Positions 1-8,041 of a DNA stretch of 39,255 nt are shown piece by piece; positions within the stretch are counted from its first letter, which is position 1, and each line of letters starts with the position of its first letter. Below the pieces are notes generated by a model, which worked only from the letters and a program-made list of their open reading frames with translations, was not told where the DNA came from and ran no database searches. The stretch is from contig JAKLHY010000069.1 in NCBI GenBank assembly GCA_022709905.1, positions 1 through 39,255 on the forward strand, given 5' to 3'. Position numbers and translations under genes: made by a program. Source of the DNA: Verrucomicrobiota bacterium (GTDB taxonomy: Bacteria; Verrucomicrobiota; Verrucomicrobiia; Limisphaerales; UBA1319).

Positions 1-414
1 GGGGGGCATGTCACGGGCCGGCTCATCGGAGGGAATCTCTCGCTTTTAACCTCGTTAGTGGGAACGCCCTATCAGCCCAGCTTTCGGAAGGCGTTGCTTT
101 TTGTCGAGGAAGTGGCGGAGGAACCGTATCGGATTGACCGGATGTTCACTCAACTGATTCACGCGGGTGTGCCGAAGAAGATCGCGGGCCTTTTAACAGG
201 TCAGTTTAGTCACTGCATAGCCCGCGTGGCAGGCCGGCCGAGTTTCACCCTGGATGAAGTGCTTGGCGGACAGGAGAAGGAGTGGGGAGTGCCGTGGGTG
301 AGCAATCTGCCGTTTGGACACGTCAGGCGCAAGATCACGCTGCCGATTGGGGTGCGAGCGCGACTGGATTTCGATCAACGCGAGCTGCGGTTCCTGGAAG
401 CGGCGGTGATTTAG
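1..414 (+). CDS. LD-carboxypeptidase (peptidase family S66), C-terminal part
   Basis: The frame is open from the first base, so the gene begins upstream and only the last 137 codons are present. The family removes the terminal D-alanine from murein tetrapeptides during peptidoglycan recycling. The fragment carries the conserved family blocks: a GNLSLL segment followed by GTPY, then FVEEVAEEPYRIDRM, which holds the Glu of the Ser-Glu-His triad, and near the end an NLPFGH segment that supplies the catalytic His. The nucleophilic Ser would lie in the missing N-terminal half. The C-terminal length after the His block is normal for S66, so the 3' end is intact. A 181-bp gap separates it from the next gene. 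Assignment to S66 is firm from these motifs. Cytoplasmic location and exact substrate are inferred from the family. Confidence 0.9.
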   Translation, partial: GGHVTGRLIGGNLSLLTSLVGTPYQPSFRKALLFVEEVAEEPYRIDRMFTQLIHAGVPKKIAGLLTGQFSHCIARVAGRPSFTLDEVLGGQEKEWGVPWVSNLPFGHVRRKITLPIGVRARLDFDQRELRFLEAAVI

Positions 415-595
415 GCGCTTGGACTCGAATGTTCCGGGGCGTGCGATGGAGGCTTTTTCGGGCATTCAAAAGGACAATATTATCTTGAGTTGACGCGCTT
501 TAAGTCCCATAGTGCCTCGCACAACTCCATAGGGCCTGCTTTCATCGGAAAGACACTGGCCAACCGTGATGGTTCCATCAACCAGGAGAGTATTC
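415..595. other. Intergenic region upstream of the TSP3-repeat protein
   Basis: No convincing gene or terminator was found in these 181 bp. The only clear signal is an AGGAG-type Shine-Dalgarno sequence at about 584-588, six to seven bases before the ATG at 596. A TTGACG hexamer occurs near 491, but no good -10 box follows at the right distance. The promoter of the downstream gene probably lies here, but I cannot place it. Confidence 0.4.
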
Positions 596-3529
596 ATGAG
601 CAAACGACTGATGCGTTTTTCGGGCCTCGTCTGGCTCACCGCATGCCTGACGTTCATGTCAGGGCAGGTCGTCCAGGGTGAAGTCATCGGGAATTCGCTG
701 GACGACTTTTCAGGCACCCAAGGAGAAAACGGGTGGTTTTATGGTTATCGCAATGTGACGTTGGATGGCAAGGGAATCAACTACGATCCCAACGTCGACT
801 TTCTGCCGTTTGACAGTTTCCTGTATGACGGCTCCAAGTGGGATTTCGACATGGGGGGAGGGGGCGCGCCCTGGACCGAAGTGGCGCAGGAGGCGATTCA
901 TCCCAACGGTTCGAACAACGGCGAGCAGCATTGGGCGATCCGTCGTTATGTCCCGAGCGAGTTAAGCGCCGCCACAACGGTGGCCGTGACTTGGCATGCT
1001 CGGAAACAAAACACCGGTGGCGGCAATGGGGTGACCGGGGCGCTCCATCTGAATGGCGTTCGCGTGCAATCCGCGGTCATCGCCTTCGGGGACAGTGCGG
1101 GTGTGACGAACGTGTATTACATGAACGCCAGGCCAACCGACATGTTGGATATCATTCTCAGCCCTGTGGGGTCCAATGGTTCCGATGAGGATGGTAGTGA
1201 TGGTTCGTATACGTGGATGAAGATCGAGACGGTGCCCGACACGGATTCAGACGGCCTTCCCGATCCCTGGGAGGATCTTTATTTTCCGGGAGATCTCACC
1301 AAGCTAAGCGCGGCGGGGGACGCGGATGGCGATGGAATGACAGACACCGCCGAGCTGGCCAAAAGCACCCATCCCAACAACGCCGACACAGATAATGACG
1401 GCTTGAAGGACGGAGTTGAGACCAACACAGGCACCTATGTCAGCGCCAGCAACACAGGCACCGATCCATTGAAGGCCGACACCGACGGAGACGGTCGCAA
1501 AGACGGGGATGAGATCCTGGTGGCGCCGTTGACCAATCCGTTCGATGCGGACAGCGACGATGACAATTACCTGGATGGGGATGAGGTGGCGACGGGACAC
1601 AATCCGAATGATGCCGCTGATAACGTCGAGGCTACAGCCATTGCGAATTCCGCGAGTGGATTCTCGGGTGTCCAGGGCCAGAACGGCTGGTACCATGGGT
1701 ATCGGAATTACACCGCGGATGGAGGTGGTGATGATTACAATGCCGATACGGGCTTCATTGCCTTCAAAGGCGAAGACGGGATGGGGGATTGGGATGGCGA
1801 GACTCAGCAGTGGTCTGGCAACCAATGGGATCTCAACACCGCCGCTGCCGCGCCCTGGACCGAGCTGGGCACAGAAAACACTCATCCGAACGGCCCGAGC
1901 CCCGTGCATTGGACCGTCCGGCGCTGGGTAGCCAGCGACCTGACCAAGGTAACGCCGTTGGCCTTGCGGTGGCATGTGCGCAAGACGAATCTGGGTTGTG
2001 GCAATGGTGTCACCGGAGGTCTCTACATCAATGGCCAACTGAAAGACAAAGCCGTTGTCCTGCCGGGCGATGGAACCGGTGTGACGCATACATTCTTTGC
2101 GAACGTGGCTCCTGGGGACAAGATTGATATTACTTTGAGTCCGCAGGGCACTGATGGAGGATTTGCCGATGGATGTGACGGCAGCATCTCGCGTTTGCTC
2201 GTCGATCCGACCCTGCCGGCAAACCCCATCCAGCCCGATGGGACGGTGTTTGTTCCGGTGGGCGCCGGAGACAGCGATGGCGACACGCTGCCGGACGTTT
2301 GGGAAAAGCTCTATTTCCCGAACGATCTGACGAAACTGACGGCCAGCGGGGACTACGACCAGGACGGCTTAAACGACACCGGCGAATATCAGCGCGACTC
2401 CGATCCGACCAAACCTGACACCGACGGGGACGGTCTGACCGACAAAGTGGAAACGGGCACCGGGACTTTCGTGAGCCCGAATGATACTGGCAGCAATCCG
2501 AAGAAAGCTGACACGGATGGGGATGGTTTAAGTGACGCGGCGGAAGTCCAGGGCACGCCGGCCACAAACCCGAACAAGGTCGACAGCGATTCCGATCAGT
2601 TCAGTGATCCGGAAGAACTGGCGGCGGGCACCGATCCGAACAATGCGGCTGAGAATCCGCTGACCTACGTCATTGCCAACTCGGAGAAGGAATTCTCCGG
2701 AACCCAGGGCAAGGACGGTTGGTACAATGGCTATCGGAATTACGATCCGGTGGCGGCCGTGGTGGATTACGATCCCAATGCGGACTTCATTCCGTTTCCG
2801 GGAGGCGAAGGCCAGGGAGACTGGGATGGCGTGGCGCAGACCTGGAACAACGGCAGTTGGGACCTGGAGACCGCCGCGCAAGCCCCATGGACGTATCAAA
2901 CCGCTTTGAGTGTGCATCCGAACGGGGCGAACAGCGCTCCCGACACTGGTTTGGAGAGCTGGGTTACACGGCGCTGGGTCGCTTCGGAGCTGACCAAAGC
3001 CACTCCGGTTGCCCTGATCTGGACCGTGAAGAAGGAGAACCTGGCCAATGAAGGCGTGACCGGTGTGTTGTTTGTCAACGGCAAACGCGTGGATTCGGCC
3101 ACAATTGCCGGCAATGACGGCAAGGGCCAAACCCGGCGTTTCTACGTGAACTTGAAGCCCACGGACATCGTCGATTTGGCGCTTTCACCTGAAGGCGTCA
3201 ACGCCGATCGGAACGATTGGTCTGACGGTTCGATCACCCTGCTCTGGGTGGACACGAAGATTCCGCCCAACCCGACCCAGCCCGACGGCACGCCGTTTGT
3301 CCCGGGCGGGCAGATCAAGGTGTCGGGCGCCTACTCGTATGCGACCGGCACATTTACGTTGACCTGGCCTTCCGAGGCGGGAGCCAAGTACAGTGTCCAT
3401 GTCTCGACCGATCTGAAGACCTGGACTCCGCTGAAGACGGGCCTCGATAGCGGAGGCGCCACCACATCGTATGTGGAGGTGCTGATGCCTCAACCTGCGG
3501 CCCGGTTCTACAAGGTCTCGACCCCATAG
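596..3529 (+). CDS. Secreted three-module protein with thrombospondin type 3 repeats
   Basis: A 977-residue exported protein of unknown function. The ATG at 596 is preferred over an in-frame GTG at 566 because AGGAG lies just upstream and a typical signal peptide follows (MSKRLMRF, then a hydrophobic core to about residue 28). The mature protein holds three copies of one module of about 190-200 residues, starting near residues 30, 350 and 697. Each opens with an FSG(T/V)QG-(E/Q/K)-(N/D)GW block followed by GYRN, and each includes an APWT block and a (V/A)xRR(W/Y)V block. Modules 1 and 2 are followed by TSP3-like calcium-binding repeats (DTDGDGLTD, DADGDGMTD, DSDDDNYLD) and a WE(K/D)LYFP segment. 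Residues from about 912 to the end form a separate beta-rich domain with a LTWPSEAGAKYSV motif, which resembles C-terminal domains common in verrucomicrobial exported proteins. A hairpin follows the stop. Function is not assignable; surface adhesion or glycan binding is only a guess. Confidence 0.85.
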   Translation: MSKRLMRFSGLVWLTACLTFMSGQVVQGEVIGNSLDDFSGTQGENGWFYGYRNVTLDGKGINYDPNVDFLPFDSFLYDGSKWDFDMGGGGAPWTEVAQEAIHPNGSNNGEQHWAIRRYVPSELSAATTVAVTWHARKQNTGGGNGVTGALHLNGVRVQSAVIAFGDSAGVTNVYYMNARPTDMLDIILSPVGSNGSDEDGSDGSYTWMKIETVPDTDSDGLPDPWEDLYFPGDLTKLSAAGDADGDGMTDTAELAKSTHPNNADTDNDGLKDGVETNTGTYVSASNTGTDPLKADTDGDGRKDGDEILVAPLTNPFDADSDDDNYLDGDEVATGHNPNDAADNVEATAIANSASGFSGVQGQNGWYHGYRNYTADGGGDDYNADTGFIAFKGEDGMGDWDGETQQWSGNQWDLNTAAAAPWTELGTENTHPNGPSPVHWTVRRWVASDLTKVTPLALRWHVRKTNLGCGNGVTGGLYINGQLKDKAVVLPGDGTGVTHTFFANVAPGDKIDITLSPQGTDGGFADGCDGSISRLLVDPTLPANPIQPDGTVFVPVGAGDSDGDTLPDVWEKLYFPNDLTKLTASGDYDQDGLNDTGEYQRDSDPTKPDTDGDGLTDKVETGTGTFVSPNDTGSNPKKADTDGDGLSDAAEVQGTPATNPNKVDSDSDQFSDPEELAAGTDPNNAAENPLTYVIANSEKEFSGTQGKDGWYNGYRNYDPVAAVVDYDPNADFIPFPGGEGQGDWDGVAQTWNNGSWDLETAAQAPWTYQTALSVHPNGANSAPDTGLESWVTRRWVASELTKATPVALIWTVKKENLANEGVTGVLFVNGKRVDSATIAGNDGKGQTRRFYVNLKPTDIVDLALSPEGVNADRNDWSDGSITLLWVDTKIPPNPTQPDGTPFVPGGQIKVSGAYSYATGTFTLTWPSEAGAKYSVHVSTDLKTWTPLKTGLDSGGATTSYVEVLMPQPAARFYKVSTP

Positions 3530-3576
3530 GCCGCCTCCGGCCCTGAATCCGGATCCGGCATTTGCTTGACGGTGCA

Positions 3577-3613
3577 ACGCCCGCCAGCCCATCCTGATGA
3601 GGTTGGCGGGCGT
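3577..3613 (+). terminator. GC-rich hairpin after the TSP3-repeat gene
   Basis: The arms ACGCCCGCCAGCC (3577-3589) and GGTTGGCGGGCGT (3601-3613) form a 13-bp stem with one G-U pair and an 11-nt loop, followed by GCATTTTAC. The T-run is only four bases, so this is a weak intrinsic terminator or a partial one. It lies 47 bp past the stop of the TSP3 gene and 45 bp before the next start codon. Confidence 0.55.
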
Positions 3614-3658
3614 GCATTTTACAGGCAGATTGACACGATACGAGCGGGATTGCACACG

Positions 3659-5425
3659 ATGAGGGCCGCTAAGATTCTTCGTTTCACCGCGGGTATCTGG
3701 CGCCTTTGGGTGGCGGGGATACCGGCGATGCTCCTTTTTCTGGGAGGCTGCGGCAAGTCATCTACTCGAAGCGATTCCGATCCGGCGGCCCCGGCGGCAA
3801 CCCCGAAAGGCCCCGTATTTTTTCGTGAAGCCGCCGAAAAGACCGGCCTCAAATTTGTCCATGATTCGGGTTCGCTCGGGGAATTTGTGATGCCCGAACA
3901 TATTGGATCCGGGGCGGCCTTGTTGGACTACGACAATGACGGGCTTCTGGATGTCTACCTGATCCAGTGCGGGGGGCCCCAGTCGAGCTCGCTGAACCAA
4001 CTGTTTCACCAGCAACCGGATGGTTCCTTTCAGAACACGAGCCAAGGATCGGGCCTGGATGTTGCCGGGGTTGGAATGGGGGCAACCGCCGGCGATGTCA
4101 ACAACGATGGGCTGACCGATCTTTTTGTGACCGAATACGGTCGTGTGCGGATGTTTTTAAATCGCGGCGGCGGGCGGTTTGAGGATGTCACGACCGAGGC
4201 GGGCATTGACAACGGGCGTTGGGCGACGGCGGCATCGTTTGTGGATTACGATCGGGATGGATGGCTGGACTTGGTGATTGGCAACTACGTGGACTACAAT
4301 CCCAACCAACAATGTTATGACCCGGCAGGGAAACCCGATTTTTGTGGCCCGCAGAATTTTCAGACCACGGTGAGCCGGCTTTATCATAACCGCAGCGCCG
4401 GTTTGGGCAGAGGCAAGGTCAGTTTCGAGGACACGACGGTTCGTTCGGGATTTGCCAAACACCAGGGCAAGGCTCTGGGACTGCTCTGCGCCGATTTTGA
4501 TGGCGACCGGTGGCCCGATATCTTTGTCTCGGATGACGGGGTTCCCAATCGGCTCTATATCAATCAAAGGAATGGAACATTTATCGAGGAAGCTGCCCTG
4601 CGGGGGCTGGCCTTCAATGCGATGGGCACGACGGCGGGGAACATGGGGATTGGTTTGGGAGACATCAACAACGACGGTTTGTTTGACCTGTTCATCACGC
4701 ATCTGACCCATGAGCAGCACGCGTTGTGGGTTCAGGGCCCCCGGGGCATGTTCGAAGATCGGATTGCGGGTTATGGGTTGGCGAATCTTGCCTGGCGTGG
4801 CACGGGATTCGGGACGGCGCAGGTCGATTTTGACCTGGACGGCTGGTGCGATCTGGCGGTAATTAACGGCGCCATCCGACGGGGAAGCGCGCATCAGGCG
4901 CCCGGCTTGCTCGGCCTGATTCCCTTCTGGATACCGTATGCTCAGCGCTACCAGCTCTTTCTCAACGATGGCCGGGGCCGGATGATCGATGTGTCCGCAG
5001 CCAATCCTGAGTTTTGCGGTTTTGCGGGGATTGGGCGGGGATTGGCCTGTGGGGATATCAACAACGACGGCGCTTTGGATCTTTTGGCGGTCTGCGCGGG
5101 GGGACCGGTCCAGTTGTTTCTCAATATCGCTCCCCGTCGTGGACACTGGCTGACAGTCAGGGCTTTGGATCCGAACCTGGGCCATCGGGATGCCATCGGA
5201 TCCGAAATCCGTCTCCAGGCCGGAGGGCAATGTTTTTGGCGGCTGATTCAACCGAGCACGGGCTACCTGGTGAGCAACGATCCCCGCGCTCATTTTGGGC
5301 TGGGTCCGATCCAGCAAATCGATTCTTTGAGTGTGATCTGGCCGGACGGCAAGGAAGAACGGTTCCCAGGCGGAGCTGCGGATCGTCATTTGATTTTGCA
5401 GAAAGGGATGGGGGAGAAACCATGA
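3659..5425 (+). CDS. FG-GAP/VCBS-repeat lipoprotein with C-terminal ASPIC/UnbV domain (CRTAC1-like)
   Basis: A 588-residue predicted lipoprotein when started at the ATG at 3659. An earlier in-frame start at 3566 would run through the hairpin and lack a signal peptide. The N-terminus is Arg/Lys-rich with a hydrophobic core ending in LLFLGGC, a good lipobox. The body holds seven FG-GAP-type calcium-loop repeats that predict a seven-bladed propeller: DYDNDGLLD, DVNNDGLTD, DYDRDGWLD, DFDGDRWPD, DINNDGLFD, DFDLDGWCD and DINNDGALD. The last 100 or so residues form an ASPIC/UnbV domain (HRDAIGSEI, then STGYLVSNDPRAHFGLG, then WPDGKEERF). The stop overlaps the start of the TPR gene by four bases (ATGA), so the two are translationally coupled. 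Families of this type are abundant in Planctomycetes, Verrucomicrobia and Acidobacteria, but their role is unknown; protein-protein or glycan binding at the outer surface is inferred. Confidence 0.88.
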   Translation: MRAAKILRFTAGIWRLWVAGIPAMLLFLGGCGKSSTRSDSDPAAPAATPKGPVFFREAAEKTGLKFVHDSGSLGEFVMPEHIGSGAALLDYDNDGLLDVYLIQCGGPQSSSLNQLFHQQPDGSFQNTSQGSGLDVAGVGMGATAGDVNNDGLTDLFVTEYGRVRMFLNRGGGRFEDVTTEAGIDNGRWATAASFVDYDRDGWLDLVIGNYVDYNPNQQCYDPAGKPDFCGPQNFQTTVSRLYHNRSAGLGRGKVSFEDTTVRSGFAKHQGKALGLLCADFDGDRWPDIFVSDDGVPNRLYINQRNGTFIEEAALRGLAFNAMGTTAGNMGIGLGDINNDGLFDLFITHLTHEQHALWVQGPRGMFEDRIAGYGLANLAWRGTGFGTAQVDFDLDGWCDLAVINGAIRRGSAHQAPGLLGLIPFWIPYAQRYQLFLNDGRGRMIDVSAANPEFCGFAGIGRGLACGDINNDGALDLLAVCAGGPVQLFLNIAPRRGHWLTVRALDPNLGHRDAIGSEIRLQAGGQCFWRLIQPSTGYLVSNDPRAHFGLGPIQQIDSLSVIWPDGKEERFPGGAADRHLILQKGMGEKP

Positions 5426-6798
5426 GTCATTCTCGTCATCGCCACACGGAAAAACGGACTGTCAAAACGCCGATTGCCCCGTCATCCGGGGCGCGCGCCG
5501 GAAAAAAGGTGAAGGCACTGGGAGTTGTGGGGATGGTCATGGCGTGCGTGTTGGTTTTGGCTGGCTGGTGGGCGTGGAATGCCAGACGTCAGACAGTTGC
5601 ATTGCCGGTCATCGACTGGACGGCGATGGATCCGGTTGTTGTGGCCACGTTAAAACAACATCAAGACACCGTGCGGCAGAATCCGAGATCCGGATCGGCG
5701 TGGGGCTGGCTGGGGGCGTTGCTGTGGACGTATGATTATCGTCCCCAAGCCTGCGAGTGCCTATCGGAGGCCGTCCGTTTGGAGCCGGACAATCCTCGCT
5801 GGCCTTACTACCATGGTCTGGCCCTCCTGATCGCCCAGCCTGCCGAGGCCGCGGTAAAGTTTCGCGAGGCCGCCCATCTCTGCGGAGTCGATCCCGAGGC
5901 CCCCCGATTCAGGCTCGTTCGTGTGCTTGCGGAACTGGGGCATTGGGATGAAGTGCAGCGGGAACTGGAACCTTTGCTTCGGCTGAAGCCCGACTTTACG
6001 CCGGCCCAACTTATCCAGGCACGGATGGCTCACGCGCGGAGCAATCTCACGGAGGCGATTGAACTGGCTCGCGGGTGCGTTGAGGATCCGCGAACCACGC
6101 GTTCGGCGTGGGCGCTGTTGGCGATTCTTTACCGGCAGCATGGGGATTTGGCGGCCGCCGCCCAGGCCGCCCAACGGTCCACAGCCAGCCCGACGGATCA
6201 AGGTTTTGGAGATCCCTTCGAGGCCGAGGTGCATCTGAGACGCAACGACCCTCGGGTCCTGAGTGAACAGGCGCATCCTTTGTTGGCAGCGGGGCATTTG
6301 AAGACAGCCGCCAATTTGATCGATCAATTGGTTCGCCAGCACCCCGCTCATCCGGAAACCTGGCTCTTGCATGGCAGGTTGCTGTTGCTCCAAAAAGACG
6401 CTGTCCAAGCCGAAAAGTCATTCCGACATCATCTGGAGCTCAGCCCGCAATCGGTGCAGGGTTTTTTCCAGCTTGGACTTGCTTTGCTCAATCAAAACCG
6501 GTTTGCCGAAGCGGCCCGGGTCTTCGAACAGGCAACCCAATTAAAAACGGATTACGGACCTGCCTACTTCAACCGCGGATTGGCCCTGGCCCGGTCTGAA
6601 CAACCCCGGGAGGCCATGGCTGCTTTCAAGGAATCGCTCCGGCACAATCCTGAACGCATTGACACCTACTTCCTGTTGGCCGACCTGCACCTGAAATTCG
6701 GTGAAAAAACTGAGGCTGCCCGATTGCTCGATCAGGCTGAGGCCATCCAGCCCAAGGACCGGCGACTGCTGGAATTGCGCAGACGAATCCTTCCATGA
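5422..6798 (+). CDS. Membrane-anchored TPR-repeat protein
   Basis: A 458-residue protein starting at the ATG at 5422, inside the ATGA overlap with the preceding stop. The open frame extends far upstream, but that part is antisense-like sequence within the FG-GAP gene. The N-terminal 30 residues are basic, followed by one membrane segment (about 32-50, ending GWWAWNARR), giving an N-in anchor with the rest outside the cytoplasm. Residues from about 70 to the end are helical tetratricopeptide repeats. The clearest are near the C-terminus: AEKSFRHHLELSPQS, FAEAARVFEQATQLKTDYGPAYFNRGLAL, and the next repeat with an AMAAFKESLRHNPE core. Pairing of a TPR protein with an ASPIC/FG-GAP protein recurs in these phyla and suggests they act together, possibly as scaffold and ligand binder. 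No enzymatic motif was seen. Confidence 0.85.
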   Translation: MSHSRHRHTEKRTVKTPIAPSSGARAGKKVKALGVVGMVMACVLVLAGWWAWNARRQTVALPVIDWTAMDPVVVATLKQHQDTVRQNPRSGSAWGWLGALLWTYDYRPQACECLSEAVRLEPDNPRWPYYHGLALLIAQPAEAAVKFREAAHLCGVDPEAPRFRLVRVLAELGHWDEVQRELEPLLRLKPDFTPAQLIQARMAHARSNLTEAIELARGCVEDPRTTRSAWALLAILYRQHGDLAAAAQAAQRSTASPTDQGFGDPFEAEVHLRRNDPRVLSEQAHPLLAAGHLKTAANLIDQLVRQHPAHPETWLLHGRLLLLQKDAVQAEKSFRHHLELSPQSVQGFFQLGLALLNQNRFAEAARVFEQATQLKTDYGPAYFNRGLALARSEQPREAMAAFKESLRHNPERIDTYFLLADLHLKFGEKTEAARLLDQAEAIQPKDRRLLELRRRILP

Positions 6799-6821
6799 GG
6801 CTTGTGATGAACCGGCGCACA

Positions 6822-6867
6822 ATTGCGGATTGCGGATTGCGGATTGCGGATTGCGGATTGCGGATTG
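6822..6867. repeat. Tandem heptamer repeat (ATTGCGG)6 plus partial copy
   Basis: Six perfect copies of ATTGCGG run from 6822 to 6863, followed by a partial ATTG. The array lies in the 100-bp gap between two convergent genes and no coding signal covers it. On the other strand it reads as repeated CAATCCG. Unit length and absence of spacers rule out a CRISPR. The short perfect array suggests slippage-prone DNA. Confidence 0.95.
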
Positions 6868-6898
6868 AAGGGAAGCAGGGGCAAAGCCATTCAAGGAT

Positions 6899-8041
6899 TC
6901 AGAGGGCGATGACCTGCGAGGACCGATGAGACACCAGTGCCGCGGTAAACAGACGGTGACTCAGGGCCGCCTCGTCGGGAGTCGGGCAACCGGCGAACCT
7001 TGCGCGAGGCCGGCCCTGTTGGAGTTCTTCCATAAAAGCGGCCCACATCTGCAGGATGGCATCGGAGGATCCAAACTCGAAGTTGGCGCCGGTAATGGTG
7101 GGATAGGCTGTTTCGTGTCCGGTCTGGACCTCTCCCCAGATTTGATCGCCGCCGGAATAGGATAAAAGCTCAAGCCGTTTCGGATCGCGGGTGGAGAAGC
7201 GAACGGAAGTTTTCGTGGCCAGGATTTCGAGGTACCAGCTGTTTTTCTGTCCGGGGGCAATGCGCTGGGTTTTTAGGGTCCAGGGGAACGTGTCGCCGGT
7301 AACAGGATCTTCGGTTTCGCACAGCAGGATGGCGTTATCCCAGGTTTGGCATGGGACGCGCTGGCCGGCGGCATCGGGCCGAGTGGGAATGATCTTGGAG
7401 AAGAGGGCGCGGACATTACGAGGTTTCCAGCCGGCGCGAAACGGCAGGACACAGGCATGCATGCCCAGGTCGCCCAGACAGCCGTATTCGCCGTTGAACT
7501 CGACTTGGCGTTTCCAGTTGATCGGTTTCTGGGGATCGAGGTCGCTCGAATGCAAAAAGCCCGTGTTGACCTCGAGGATTCGGCCCAACTCGCTGCGCTC
7601 GATCAAGCGACCGATCTTCTGCGCAGCCGGGAAGAAGATCCATTGGGAAGCGCACCGGCTGAATACGCCGGAATGATCCTGAAGCGCTTTCAGGACGGCC
7701 TGGTTGGCGGGCAGATCGATGCCAAAAGGTTTTTCGCCCATGAGATGTTTGCCGGCACGAATGGCATCAACATAAACCTCGCGGTGCAGGTGATGCGGCA
7801 GGGCCACATAAACGGCCGCGACTTCGGAATTGGCGAGGAGCTCCCGATAGTCCGAAGTGTATTGACGAATGCCGGGAAAATTCTGGCGAAACCAGGCGAA
7901 TGGACCGGGACTGCGGTTGCAGACGGCGACAATTTCGGGTCGGGACTCGGCATCCACGAGGTGACACCACCGGGCGGTGGCGCTGGCGAATTCGCGGCCC
8001 ATCAATCCGCAGCCGATCAATCCAAAACGAAGGGTTTTCAT
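6899..8041 (-). CDS. Gfo/Idh/MocA family oxidoreductase
   Basis: A 380-residue NAD(P)-dependent dehydrogenase, last gene of the long leftward run. The N-terminal Rossmann fold has the dinucleotide motif GCGLMG at residues 10-15, and the family EKP signature is at 103-105 (GEKPFG). In the C-terminal domain D191 and H195 fit the DxxxH active-site pattern of sugar and inositol dehydrogenases. Length is normal for the family. The start overlaps the stop of the amidohydrolase by four bases (ATGA). Members oxidise or reduce sugars, polyols, inositols or their derivatives, or act as anhydrosugar reductases. The substrate cannot be read from the sequence. Its position with a kinase, an isomerase-like protein and an amidohydrolase points to catabolism of a modified sugar or polyol. 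No export signal is present, so it is cytoplasmic. Confidence 0.9.
   Translation of the reverse strand: MKTLRFGLIGCGLMGREFASATARWCHLVDAESRPEIVAVCNRSPGPFAWFRQNFPGIRQYTSDYRELLANSEVAAVYVALPHHLHREVYVDAIRAGKHLMGEKPFGIDLPANQAVLKALQDHSGVFSRCASQWIFFPAAQKIGRLIERSELGRILEVNTGFLHSSDLDPQKPINWKRQVEFNGEYGCLGDLGMHACVLPFRAGWKPRNVRALFSKIIPTRPDAAGQRVPCQTWDNAILLCETEDPVTGDTFPWTLKTQRIAPGQKNSWYLEILATKTSVRFSTRDPKRLELLSYSGGDQIWGEVQTGHETAYPTITGANFEFGSSDAILQMWAAFMEELQQGRPRARFAGCPTPDEAALSHRLFTAALVSHRSSQVIAL

Noticed and set aside
4157..5389. Long open frame of 410 codons on the - strand
   Set aside because: It is antisense to the FG-GAP/ASPIC gene; high GC content lowers stop frequency and no motif is present.
5014..5421. 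N-terminal extension of the TPR protein
   Set aside because: It overlaps the conserved ASPIC domain in another frame; the ATGA overlap start at 5422 gives a good membrane anchor.
6822..6867. CRISPR-like array
   Set aside because: The units are 7 bp without spacers; it is a simple tandem repeat.
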